Positions 52,630 through 64,000 of a DNA stretch of 64,000 bases are shown piece after piece. The position numbers were made by a program, and so were the translations under genes. Origin of the DNA: Rhipidocladum racemiflorum (lineage: Eukaryota > Streptophyta > Magnoliopsida > Poales > Poaceae). The notes under the pieces are model-generated. The model made no database searches, was not told the origin of the DNA, and saw nothing but the letters and a program-made list of their open reading frames with translations. The stretch is taken from NCBI GenBank assembly GCA_036346355.1, contig JAYEVF010000027.1, forward strand, positions 1 through 64,000, given 5' to 3'. Numbering within the stretch: position 1 is the first letter of the stretch; every line of letters starts with the position of its first letter.

Positions 52630-55600
52630 TGTAGGACCCCGGATCGGCTATCCGGAATCCCCTGTGTATTTCTGTACTAGTCCCAGATCAGTAGCTAGTA
52701 CACACAGTCAAACAGTGATGAACCAACAACCATATCACGAATACATATAACTAAATAAGAATAACACCAAATAAAAGCAAAGACCTTATGGTCAAGATTT
52801 ACCATTACGGCCTGAACAAGCAGAACAACTTGAACAACCGCAGCGAAAGACGAAAACACCAAGGCGACCCATCCAAATGCCCACAGGCAATCGAGTGGAG
52901 AGCGCATCCTAGTCGTTGGAATTCCTTTGACAGCTTCTTTCACTTCTGAGATATGATTAGAATGTAGCACGTGAGTACATAAAGTACTCAGCAAGTCTGG
53001 GAAATTATGCACAATGTAGGCTATCCAAAGATGGCTTAATATGGTTCTTTTGCATAAAGCCAAGTTTCATCAAACCATACTTGTTAATAAGTTTCACAAA
53101 GCATATTTAAGCAATTCTTTTTAATAATTGAATTATGTAATATTTCAGTGAAGGTTCTAGCCACCATTCACTAGTATACAGGCTCTATCCGCCACATCTC
53201 AACAAGATCAGGGTTCAATCCATTCACATGGCTCTGTCTGCCATGGTTCACAAAAACAGGTTCAATCCACCTACCTGGCTCTAGCCGCCAGAAGCACACC
53301 CGAGAGTTCTAACCACTCCTGGATCCCAAAAGATCAGTTTTGAAAACCAAAACAAAAGTCTACCAATATGAAAGCATTCAGCAAGCTTTGCCCTTGACTG
53401 TAGGCACGGCTATTCGAATAGTTTTAACTCTGCAGAGGTGTACAGCTTTACCCACAAGACAGGATATTCCCTTGATGCCATGCAATTAACACACTTCCTT
53501 GGGTGTGCCGATAGGGATATCATGAAAAGGCCTTTACAAGGTATACGCCTAACCTGAACCACCCGCTGAGGTTTCACCGCTGTTAGGGTTCCATCCGCCC
53601 AGTACAGAAGCCCCCTCTTGCGCCGTGTGAGAAAAACAGTCTTGCCTCTATCCAGCGCTCACATTCCACCGTTTGGTGAGTCTAAGTTAGGTTTCTACAA
53701 ATTAGTCAGCCAGGTCGTACCATTATAGACATGTGGTTGTACGGTAATGCTTAAAATGGAGACAGTCACAAGCGTCGGTCCTTAACTGACTTGGGGCGGT
53801 ACTTGCACAATGAAGACTAGTGCTCCATCCGCACCCGCCAAACAAACCATTCCGCCCAAGTCCAAACCATTTTTCATTTTATTTTTATTTTGTAAACCAA
53901 CGGCGATACTCCTTGCCTATAATTTCCAACACAAGTTTTCAAGAATTAAATGTAATTCCCACCCAAAGGTGTACACTGACCGTTTGCGAGTCTAAGCATT
54001 TCTACCGAACTATTCTATTCCACCAATAGTTTATTTTATAAAATACAAATCCCCGGGTTTGATTACCATCCTTATAATCAATTGTGTATTCTTCAATAAT
54101 CCTTCTATGGCCATAATTTTACAATCATACGAATAATCCAATTCAATATAGTATCCAACAAGTAGGTAGTACATCATGGTACTATCATAACTCCAAAATC
54201 TTATTAAACCACAATCATGTTTATATATAAAATATTTCCCCTGAACTATAATTTGTATTATTAATTTATCCATCATTTATACGACGATCAATCTTATCAT
54301 TCACTAGGAATATTTCACAAAATCGTCTACTAAACCACCGAGAATACTTCACAACACCCTCTCTAATCATCTAGAATACAATCCACCGATAATACTTCAT
54401 AATATCATATATTTAATCATTCACATTATCACCTCTAGATCATCCACTTTAATCCTCCAAGAATACATACTATCATCATTTACTAAACCCCCAAATATTA
54501 TTCCATAAAACTAGGATTTGACTAATTCATCGTCAATAGTAGTTTCCATTAACACCGATACCAAGTTAACTGAATAAGCTGCACATATTCTGCATTATCC
54601 ATAATTCCACATAAGCGGTTATCGTGACACCATATTTCAGAAAATCATCCACCAAACCCCCGAGTATGATCCTCAATATTATCCACTTACTCCGTCGAGT
54701 ATATTTGATAATATTATTGACTAAATCATCGAGTGTCATTCCCAATACTACCTATTGTAACCCTTCACATTGTCATCTCTAAATCTCATCTTATGCTTGT
54801 TAAGATCCACCGAAATATGATTCACCATTTATTCTATTTGATCCACAAGTATGACTCTCAATATTATTTATTTAACGGTACCGATTATTATCCGTAATGT
54901 CGTACCTCTTCCCCTACCCCATCGACCCTTACTAATCATATTGCGAACTGCTATCATAATCCAACTCCTCGGAATATTTCAACTATCACCATTCATAGAT
55001 CAGTTTCATGATAACAAGCCCCACATCAACTCTAATATTCATCTAACCCAATTTGCATTTCACACCATTTGTTTCATCGAACATGTTTTCCCAATAGACT
55101 TTTCCCCGAATTAAAGAATATTTTTCCAAAAACAGTTACATTGGTGGATCACTGTACTAGGGCGACAAAGGATCATGGATAACAATGTCAAGGAGGTAGG
55201 AACAACAGATATAACTAATAACCTAACGTTAACATCATCCATTTAATATAAATAGCAATGCAATTTGTAAAACATGGTAAAACATTTATAAATTGTAGGA
55301 TCAACATGCGTCAAGGGGACTTGCCTTCGATCGCAACGAGGGTCTCGAGGTCTTGAAGTCCGGCGACGGGGTCGGCGGACTCGGCGGGATCGTCGGCTAC
55401 GCGCAAAACGGAGCAACAAATAAATACAACAAAATAAATAAAATCCAAAAATTAGAAAAGTAGTACTGGCAGGTAGGTATTGATTTTAGATGAATTTAGG
55501 AATTTGAACGGAGTCAATCGGAGTTCGGACGAAAAAGATATAAGCGTCTGAAGTTTGGAAAATCCTGGAAAATAAGATACCGGGAATATTCTCGGAATCT

Positions 55601-57242
55601 TATTTTTGGGCTGATTTTTGGAATGGAATGTCTCTATGGAGGGTGGGACCCCCATGTCATAGACTTGGGCTTCATCCTCAAGCTCCATCCATGGAGAGAA
55701 CAGAGGAAGGGGAAGGAGCAATGGCGTCGGCGGGATGGGCACGGCCGCCCGGCGAGGCAGCGGCGAGCCGGAGCGGCGCTGAGGTGGCGCGCTGAGGCGT
55801 GGCGGCGGCGGCGCAAGGCGCAGGGCGAGGAGCACTGCGATGGCGTGGGGAGGCGGCGAGGCGGCGGCGCGAGGGCGCGGGACCGGCGGCGGCAGCGTCT
55901 GGGCGCCGTGGGGCGCAGCCGGGCGAGGCGGCCGGGCAGGACCGGCAGGCGCGGCGACGCCGGCGAGGCCACCGGAGGGCCAGCGGCCAGCACGCACGGG
56001 CACAAGAAACAGAGAACCCCATTTTCTCCAAAAATCCAAAATTTGCACCAAATGTTGAATGAAACTTGGCAAAATAAAATGATGGATCATGGAGGGAACA
56101 TCAAGAGGAGCTCACACGTGCGAGGGATTGATCAATTGCTCGCCGGAGATGACGAATTTGGCAAAAAACGGAGCTCCGGCCGAACCGACAAAAACTCGAA
56201 ATTCGTCTTCAAATCTTGAGGGAACCTAAAATTGATTGAAAGTTTAGATGCTAGACTCTCTCACGGTCACAAGGAACCAACCGGAGTTGAGAATAACCCA
56301 CCGGAGATGGAGGAACAAGGACGAACTCAAAGAACTTCGAAAATGGCGACCCGGCGTTGGTTTTCTCAATCTAGCGGGCAAACAAGTTGGAGAGGCTTTG
56401 AGTGAGTGCTACCACCGGGAAGAGGACGTCCACACGGAGATTTGAGAGGTGGGAGCCCGTCGTTTGGAGTTGAAACGGCCGAGATAATGGCATTAAAGAG
56501 GATTTCGGTTTTTGGCGAATTAATTCGATTCTGACGAGATTGGCGACTAATGATGGTGGGGAATGGAAAGACGACGCCGTTACGGATTCAACGGATCCGG
56601 CCGTGATTAATTTGGAGGTGTATTGAAGGAGATACGGAGGTTTGAATGAGTGGAGGTGGATATGGAGAGTCTCCTCCATTGTTGCTTGGGAAGCTAACGT
56701 GCATGGCTCAAGGAAGAACAAGGGTACTGTAGCAATGCCACGTGGCATTCCCTCATTGGTCGGTGATTACGCAAATGAACCACCCTAGAGAAAAATTAGC
56801 AAAAATGGTCTAAAAATTCCGGAAAAATTCCTAGAACCATTTTGGAATATTTGGAACCCAATAAAATTGGTTTCGCAGAATTTGGATGAAATTTGTGGAA
56901 TTAAATATTCAGGCGCGAATAGTGGGCATTAAACAAAAGCCGTGTGCGATAAAATAGGAGCGAAGGTCCAAAAATCCGGGGAATCGGTCAAAAAATCATT
57001 TTTGAATATTTGGGACCTAATTGAAGTGATTTTGTGATTTTTGGCGCATTTTTGGACTCGGGTGAAATTTCGGGTACCGACGGGAACCTGGAAATTCGAT
57101 TTTTCGAACGGAAGGGAATTGAATTCCGATTTTGGAATGGGAAAGGATGCCAGGTTAACATAAACACCAAGGAAACTCCAAATCTTGAATTTAATTAATT
57201 TAAATTAGATTTTTCTCAGAAAGCGAAACTGAGGATGTTACA
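52630..57242 (-). repeat. Very long gypsy LTR (about 4.6 kb), 3' LTR of a minus-strand element
   Basis: Plus strand TGTAGGACC...GATGTTACA; the high end abuts the polypurine tract and pol 3' end, which fixes the boundary and orientation. Contains every shared landmark: 'cctgtgtatttctgtac', 'aagaccttatggtcaag', 'gtgagtacataaagtactca', 'actctgcagaggtgtacagc', 'acccacaagaca', 'tgtggttgtacgg', 'gtaggatcaacatgcgtcaa' and a GC-rich block (55620-56010). 54290-54830 holds imperfect copies of 'ccaccgagaatacttcac'-like words. ORFs of up to 212 codons in the GC block occur on both strands at once and are not taken as genes. Confidence 0.72.
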
Positions 57243-58000
57243 AACCTACCCCCTTAGAGAGAATCTCGTCCCCGAGATTCAGACGGAGAAAGAAAGAGAT
57301 CTGGAAACTCCGCTCAAAGATCTTCTTCTTGCTCCCAGGTTGCTTCCTTCTATGAAATGGTTACTCCATTAAACATTGCAAAACTTGATTACCCGACTTC
57401 GAGTTCGACGTTCCGCTTCATCCAAAATTTTGACTGGATACTCAGGATATGACAAGTTTTCTTTTAATTCCATCCCTTCGATCGGCATCTGATGCTCGAG
57501 TATTCTTGAGACACTTCTTCAACTGAGAACCATGAAAGACGTCATGTACCTCTGACATCTGTGGCGGAAGTTCCAACTTATAAGCAACTTCTCCTCTTCT
57601 AGTAACTCCTGGGAATGGTCCGATGTAGCGGGGCGCCAGCTCCCCACCAACTCTGAATCGACGACTTTCCTTCAGAGGTGAGACCTTCAGGTACACCTTC
57701 TTACCAGATGCAAAACTTAATTCCAGACGGCGGTTACCAGCATAGCTCTTCTATCTCGACTGGGCAGTCTTCAGATTCTCACGGTCTGCTTCGACTTGCT
57801 CTTCGTCTTCCTTCAGGATATCAGGTCCCAATGATTTGTCCACCTTCTGTCTTCTTCCACTACAACGGTGTTCTGCTATTCCTTTCAAAACGTGACAACA
57901 TTGCTTCTTGCCTGACACTGACCAAATCTTGAACGTCTAATTTGAATGGACTGATCTCAGTATCTGCCTGGGGTTCAACTCACTTGATTTACATCTGAAG
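57243..58000 (-). pseudogene. Ty3/gypsy pol 3' end with polypurine tract
   Basis: Minus-strand 57696-57442 encodes YLKVSPLKESRRFRVGG, LAPRYIGPFPG, EVAYKLELPPQMSEVHDVFH and SQLKKCL, the conserved segment after the integrase core in Tekay/Del-type gypsy elements. Upstream to about 57990 a decayed integrase C-terminus with several stops can be traced. The polypurine tract (AAGGGGGTAGG on the minus strand) is at 57243-57260. Reverse transcriptase and everything 5' of it is missing. Confidence 0.82.
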
Positions 58001-58207
58001 TTTCTAGTACTCGAGACTTTAGTTCTTCTGACAAACACAGTCAAAATATACCACGCACATTTGGAGGCTGTTGTTTTCAGACGATACCAATTGATTCCTT
58101 TCAATTTGGGTAACTTTTGACTTCAACAAATTCTCTCAAGGTTTAGATGAGAACCATGGCTCTACGGCCCTCCTTTAATTATCCCATGACTGGTGCCCAA
58201 ATACAAA

Positions 58208-59414
58208 CATGTTTCAAGAATTAACAACAGAAATTTTTGGATTCGGAACGGCTCGCCGATTCGGAAATCGCTATTTTGGCTATTTTTGGGATTTCCGGGA
58301 ATTTTTCGGATTTTTGGGAGTATTTAAAAAGGATTTTCTCAGATTTAAGAAATCCGAAAACAAAAAGAAAAGGAAACAGCACTGGGCCGCACTTGGGCTC
58401 GGCCCAAGCCGGCCAAACGGGCCACGGCCACGCACGCGAGGGGGCGGAGCTGGCCGCCCACCACAAGAATGCCAGCCGCCGACAAAGTGGCCCGAGCTAG
58501 CAATGAGGCGAGGCGGCTGACGGGTGGGCCTGGACGCGTAGAGGCTGATCGGTGGGGCCGATTAGCGGCGATACAAATCGACCAATCGATCGATCGAGAC
58601 CAGAGAGGGAGGCAGCTTGCAAGGGTTAGGGTTTTGAGGGTGGTGGCAGTGGCGACGCGCAAGGCGAGCGGGAAACGGGGGGGGGGGGGAAGCTGGGGTG
58701 GAGGGAGACAGTGGTGGCGACGGGGCTTAGATGGGGAGACGAAGCGGGTGGGGATTAGGGATTTGGGGATTGGGGGAAAACGAACGGGCGAGGGAGGCCT
58801 TCGGCCGGAGCCGAAGAAGATGAGGGAGGCGAAGGGTTACGGACGGCGGGGCTCGACCGCGGGTGGAGAAGATGATGAGGGAGGGGAGGGGGCTCTCACC
58901 AGGGGAGACGAAGATCGGGCAAGGGGGCGGCGAAGGGGCGCCCGCAGCTTAAATAGCCGCGCGCGGCATGGGCGAGCGGCGGGGACGAGACGGGAGTTGG
59001 CGAAGGCGACGGGGATCCAAGGCGGCGAATCCCAAGGCGGGGCGAAGCATGATGCTGGCGACGGGGGCGGTTGAGCAGGGTCCCAAGGCGGGCGACGACC
59101 CGGCAGAGAGGAAACGGGCGGCACGAGCAGCGAGGATGACGACGGGCTGACGCGAGAGCGGCAGGGAGGGGCGGTGACGACCGCGCGGAGGCGGCGGGAG
59201 CAGGCGACCGATGCGACGGTGGCAACAGATCGGGCGAGCGCGGATGCGGGCGAAGGACCAGCGGTCCGAGCGTGCATTCCAGGTAAGTCTCAACCACTCC
59301 CATCCAATCCTCCAATTCCAAGAACGAGGTCAAGAACGGGAAGAACACGATTAAAACCAAATAATTTTGCAATTAGGGTTTGATTTTGGGTTTTTGAAAT
59401 CTGGGGCGTTTCAG
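58208..59414 (-). repeat. Gypsy-type LTR fragment, minus orientation
   Basis: On the minus strand it starts TGAAACGCCCCAGATTTC at 59414, then 'aaaaccctaattg', a GC-rich block with a TATTTAA box (58946-58952), and an AT-rich tail with 'tttttcggatttttggg' words. A run of 13 or more G lies at 58678-58690. The opposing open frames of 146-201 codons are composition artefacts of the GC block. Confidence 0.5.
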
Positions 59415-59894
59415 TTTACAAATCATTACAGTGAAACCATCTGTACAACATGTACACCGAGTAGGATTTGACCCCAAGTAAACTATTTTATCAATGATGC
59501 CAGATTCATCTGAGCTTTATTATACACAGAACGCTAGCACACTGCTTGCAAACTAACTATAGCTGAACTTATCAATTGATCATAACATTCAGAAAAAAGT
59601 GGTACACTTTTATCAGGAGCCATTTCATACCCTATTGTGTTATATCATATTGATATCCTTGTTTCTGAACCTGCTTATAACCCAGTAGTAGGCTAAGTAG
59701 ACAGTTCAAATGCTACAAGCCTACAACATCTTATAACCTCAAGTCAGAACTCACATACAAAGACAAGATCTAGATGGAAAAACAGAAATTCCAAACAAAA
59801 TCACCTCACGCCTCTTCAAAGTTGAAACTACAATCTCAAACAAATCAAGAAATTTATTTTTGGAAATATGCAGAAAGCGAGAGATGATTCTTAC

Positions 59895-59961
59895 TAAGCT
59901 CATGCAAGCTCTCCACCTGTGTGATGACAGCCGTGAACTTGTCGGAATCCACCTTCGCCAT
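59895..59961 (-). CDS. Possible first coding exon of an unidentified gene
   Basis: Minus-strand ATG in a good context (GGAAATGGCG) with 22 codons MAKVDSDKFTAVITQVESLH and a donor A|GTAAGA. The upstream 150 bp looks like a 5' leader with a TTAAATAG box near 60137, though that box may belong to the neighbouring LTR. No further exon is recognisable before the LTR that begins at 59414, so the gene may be truncated by that insertion or continue outside what can be seen. Function unknown. Confidence 0.35.
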
Positions 59962-60129
59962 TTCCTCCTTCCCATCTGCGCGCGCACACACAATCCAACA
60001 CACACCGACTCAAATCGCACCGTGCCCAACCCCGAAAATCAAACCCGAATCGGATGGTGGTTAGGCCTACCACTGATGAGGTTCTTCACAGCGAGGTACC
60101 GCGATCGGTTTGTGCGAGATTCATGGAAG

Positions 60130-61220
60130 CTGAGGGCCCTATTTAATGCCCAGCCTCGCTTGTCGTGTAGCGCACTTTGAGCCACACAGAAACCCTAAAG
60201 TGCCGCCGCCTAGTGTGCTGTGAAGCCGCAATGAGAGCTCGTCATAGTTGCAGTGCTCCCTCGCCGCAAGTTTCGATGATTTCCATCGCCGTTGAGCCGC
60301 CTCCGTCGCTATGGAACCCAGATCTCAGACCGTCGCATTAAGGCGCACTTGGGAAGCCATCTCACCTCACCGAAGGAGCTTCATTGCACCGATACGTGTG
60401 TCATCGTCCTCACTACCGGCCGACCTGCGTCACCACACCATCACCGAATCGCGAGCTCCCACAGCCGCTCGATCAGGATCCGACCGTTCAGGTGTGACCA
60501 CGTAGCTCTTTCCCGTAATGAATTAGATGCGATGAGAACTGTTGGATCTAGAGTGAATGGCGTATATTGAGCCGCGTAGCAATAGTGTACCACCGTAGAT
60601 CAAATCAATCTAGGCCGTTAGATCTAACGATGTATGGCTATGATTCAATCATGTAGTTTAGACCTAGGTAGATCTCGGCCGTTGGATCTAGGTTGTGCCG
60701 TTCAGATTAATTCGGGTAGTATCGGGTTTCATCGATCCGTAGCCGTTAGATCTAGATCCTTTGGTACAGATTTGTCCACGTGGAGTCGGTGTTAGTCTGC
60801 CACGTGTCAGGGTTGGCTGTGATTAGATCTATTCCTAGCCGTCCAATCTAGGATTAGCGGCCCATACTAGATCGCGTATAATTGCTTTAGACCATTCTTG
60901 GCTGTCTGATCAGAAATGAACGATGTGGATCTTGACACCCACGTATAATTTGTGATGTCTAGATTCGGTACTGTCGTGGTGGTGTGGGTTCCAGGTGTAT
61001 GGGTAGACTCACATGGCTCAAGAGGGGGGCCCTGTTGTGGTGGTGTAACCCTTCTGTGTTGAAATCTTAGTAGGCAATACTAGGTCTAGAAGGAGTTTTG
61101 TAAAGGCTTTGTTACGGTCACTCGTCTTGGTGGTGTTTGACTGTATCTTGAGGGTAAAGTGTATAACCTCTACAAAGTGTCAAAACTATTCGAATAGCCG
61201 TGTCCGGTTTTAACGCGCAC
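60130..61220 (+). repeat. Truncated plus-oriented gypsy LTR
   Basis: Has the promoter box 'ctatttaatgcc' (60135), a leader block, many 'ccgttggatcta' words (60530-60870), then 'ggtagactcacatggctcaag' and '...ctattcgaatagccgtgtcc' at 61182-61205. The part holding the 'catattgatccca' box is missing. The second LTR starts immediately after. Confidence 0.55.
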
Positions 61221-64000
61221 GTCGAGGCTATTTAATGCCTCGACCACGCCGTTGTGTTACTCTCTTTCGTGCGCATCGGATGCCCTAGCCTACCGAACTC
61301 ATGTCACCGCCGTTGGCCCGCGATTTCTCGCCGAAGTCCGAGGACTGCCGCCGAGACCTTTCGTCGTTTCCATCGACGTCGGGCCGTCTCCGCTGCAGCC
61401 GAACCCGGATGTGGAACCGCACCATTGAGGCGGTTTGGACCTGATCATCCACTTCACAGGAACCATGCCTCGGTGAGTCCACGTTATCCACTCCAGTGGC
61501 GAGCCAGATGCGATCTTAGCTGTTAGATCTAGATCCAGTGCACCAGATTTAGCCACATCGACATGTACCGCACCGTTCTTGATTGGATCCTAGCCGTCAG
61601 ATCTAGATCGTACGGTTAGATTCGATTCACGTTGTAATGCTAGATGTAATCGCAGCCATCCGATCTGCGGTGTACGGCCTAGATAGTGCCACGTGGCAAG
61701 CGCCGAGTCATGCCACGTCGCCCCCATGATGCGGCAAACCGGATCGGATCTCAGCCGTCCGATTTAAATCGAACGGTCCAGATCAATCGCGTTAATCCAA
61801 AACATGCGAGATTGGATCTAATCATGACCGTCGGATTTCAAACCGACGGCCCAGATCGTGCCACGTCGCACGAAGCCGAACCACCACGGTCAGCCCGGTC
61901 GTCTATGATGTCACCCCTGACGTCAGCAACGGGCCCTCGTGTCAGCGTCAGCTCCCGCGTGCGTGTGACGTCATGCTGACATCACGGCGGGGCCCGCATG
62001 TCAGTCCGTTCGGTCGAGCCATGCTGACGTCACCCGGTGGGTCCCACGTGTCAGCGTCACGTGCACCTATGGACCAGGTCCACGGTGGACTGAGTCTATG
62101 GACCGGGTGACGCAAGCGTGACGCAATAAATAGATTTTCCTTTAGAAAAATAATTCGGCCGAAATTCATTTTCGCGCCGACGTCATGCTGACGTCATATT
62201 TCCAAATTTTTAATAGAAAAATAAATTGGATAATTCGGTTTATTCTTTTTAATTGATTTTCAAACTTCAAACGACTATTACTTTTGCGTTTTAACTCCGA
62301 TTGAGGTGATTCCAGTTTCTAAATTTTTATAAAATTGAGCTCTATTTCATGGTGAATTTTATTTGATTTTTGGACATGAGTTTTTTTCTTTATTTATTTA
62401 TTTGTTGTTTATTTAACCAATTCGCGTAGACGTTAAATTGCCCGAAGGCTTCGAAGGAGAAGTTTTGACCCAGGAACAAGTTCAAGACCCAGAACCAGTA
62501 CTCTTTGAAGGTAAGTTATGCTTTGACCATATTGATCCCACTTTTGAAAATTATGTTGATTTGAATTATTGCATGCTAGTTTAATTAAAAATGCTTTTAA
62601 ATAATTCGGGAAATAGTTATATGACCTACTTGATGTATACCACCTTGTTTATAATAAATTGTATGTCATGAATCACTTGTCACCCTACACATGGAATATT
62701 AGTTTGACATTATTAATTTGCCAACATGGGTTAAATATATCGTAAATTGTATGCTTAGCCCTACAACATGTCGACAACGCCGTTTTGGATTATTAAATGT
62801 TAAATTTGACTTAATGAGGTATGGAACATGTTTACGAAAGATATTACATGTGTTATTGATGATGTTGATGTCACGTGGTGCATGGTAATCAATGGGGTGA
62901 TAAAATTATTTAGACTGAGGCAAGTGGCAAGAATATTTCAGGTGGGCCAAGAGTGGCACATGGGAGGTCGCATTTGGTTTTTGCTGATTTGGACACTTGT
63001 GAATTCTTAGGTAGTCTTGCCTTCATCACCCTAAGGACTTAACATTGCAAGAATTTGAACTGAGTCCTTCATACAACCACAAGTCTGGAATGGGACAGAC
63101 CTAGCCGAGTAAACTGTGATGCCTAGATTTCGGTGCTGTCATGGTGGTGTAAGCCTCGAGTTTACGGGTGGACTCATAGGCGCAAGAGGGGGGGCCATGA
63201 GTGTGGTAACCATTCCCTTCAATGTTGAAACCTTAGCGGGCAGTACCGGGTCTAGAAGTAGCTTTGGAATGGCTTTGTTACGATCTCTCGCCTTTGTGGT
63301 GTTTGATTGTATCTTGTGGGTAAAATGTATAACCTCTGCAGAGTCTACAACCTATTCGAATAGCCGAGTCCACCGTATTGGACATTGCTCGGTGATTACT
63401 GTCAAGGGTTAGACTTTACAAAAATGAACTTGGTTTATGGATACTAGGTATTGGAAATGATGAACTTGTTTATGTTGATTAATGCTTTACTCGAGAAATT
63501 GTTTATGAAGTTATTATTGTTATTATTGTTTTATTGCTTTCCAATCTATTACTGTTATTTATGAATGTTACTTATTGCAAAAGAACCTCTTAGCCTATTG
63601 TTGGAATAAGCCATGCATGTAGCTTAGTATTGCATTTCTGTGCATGACTTCCTGAGTGCTTTTAAGTACTCACCCTTGCCACCACACAACCATTAGTTGA
63701 AGAAGAATCGACGCCAGCATTGGAGGAGGAGTTCCAGGAGGAGCCGACGAACTAGGGGCGTGCCCAGTCAGTTGCCTATGGCATATTGGTTGGCGCCACA
63801 CGTTTCTTTATTTTTTTCGTTGCAAGTTTATTTTAGTAAGACTTAAGCCTTGCGATGCGTACTTTTGTAACTTGACCATAAGGTCGAGCAACCAATTATA
63901 TTTCCCTTTGAATAAAGTATTTTACTATTTCGTTGAGCAGATGTAGCACATCACCGCCCAAGCTGCTGCCGGACAAGCAAATCAAGCTAACCAGGGACAT
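61221..64000 (+). repeat. Plus-oriented gypsy LTR, running to the window end
   Basis: Same plan as the copy before it: 'ggctatttaatgcc' (61223), leader, 'ccgtcagatctagatc' words, then the 'accatattgatcccac' box at about 62530, 'gggtggactcataggcgcaa' at 63164, 'ctctgcagag...ctattcgaatagcc' at 63335-63365, 'ttttaagtactcacccttgc' at 63660 and 'cttgaccataaggtcgag' at 63873. In reverse complement these are the landmarks of 52630-57242. Confidence 0.62.
61905..62200. promoter_or_regulatory. Cluster of TGACGTCA octamers in an LTR
   Basis: Perfect palindromic TGACGTCA at 61919-61926, 61966-61973, 62025-62032 and 62189-62196, plus CGACGTCA at 62179-62185. TGACG is the core bound by plant TGA-class bZIP factors. 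Several TGTCAG/CTGACA words lie between. Whether they act as enhancers is inference. Confidence 0.6.

Noticed and set aside
55452..56219. Long open frames (up to 212 codons) on both strands
   Set aside because: They lie in the GC-rich block of an LTR, overlap on both strands and in several frames, and encode Arg/Ala/Pro-rich sequence without motifs.
58469..59372. Open frames of 146-201 codons on both strands
   Set aside because: Same GC-block effect in another LTR; low-complexity Arg/Gly or Pro/Ser/Ala composition.
1..64000. CRISPR arrays, operons or prokaryotic signals
   Set aside because: No regularly spaced identical repeats; gene structure and repeats are plant nuclear.

Overview
The window is nuclear DNA from a grass (Poaceae), inferred from plant-type introns, plant retrotransposon families and very dense MITEs. 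No prokaryotic features are present. Almost all of it is nested transposable elements. Only one gene is clearly recognisable: a split kinase gene on the + strand at 26231-49402. Its eight exons total 1539 nt and read through in one phase-consistent frame to a 512-residue protein. That protein has an N-terminal domain resembling the MCAfunc domain of the plant MCA proteins and a C-terminal receptor-like cytoplasmic kinase domain with an HSD (not HRD) catalytic motif. The 1.5 kb of coding sequence is spread over 23 kb because introns 1, 2, 3, 4 and 7 are filled with MITEs, a Helitron-like element, a CACTA end, LTR fragments and a copia gag relic.

Layout. 1-2700: a minus-oriented LTR-like sequence. 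5101-6015 (-): a plausible four-exon gene of unknown function (167 aa). 8200-18960: a decayed Ty3/gypsy element on the minus strand, whose LTR is split by a 5.5 kb plus-oriented solo LTR that itself carries two Helitron-like insertions. 18970-22430: copia LTR and gag relics. 23791-24568: a complete 778 bp hAT element with a perfect 8-bp target duplication that keeps only the transposase dimerisation domain. 24910-25480: a diverged tandem array. 25786-25997: a Tourist-like MITE in the promoter region of the kinase gene.

After the kinase gene, 50567-51141 is a hAT-type MITE carrying tRNA-like modules. 51400-58000 is a gypsy LTR fragment, then a very long LTR (about 4.6 kb) joined to the polypurine tract and 3' end of pol. 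58208-59414 is another LTR piece. 59895-59961 (-) may be the first exon of an otherwise unseen gene. 60130-64000 holds two plus-oriented LTRs in tandem, the second with four TGACGTCA octamers.

Most LTR pieces share one ordered set of landmarks (a GC-rich promoter block, a 'gatcaacatggtcaag'-like box, a 'ctctgcagag...cccacaagac' box, a 'gagtacataaagtactca'-like box), so one related group of long-LTR gypsy elements dominates the window. Boundaries were read by eye. Those with target-site duplications are exact, and most other LTR limits are good to tens or hundreds of bases.
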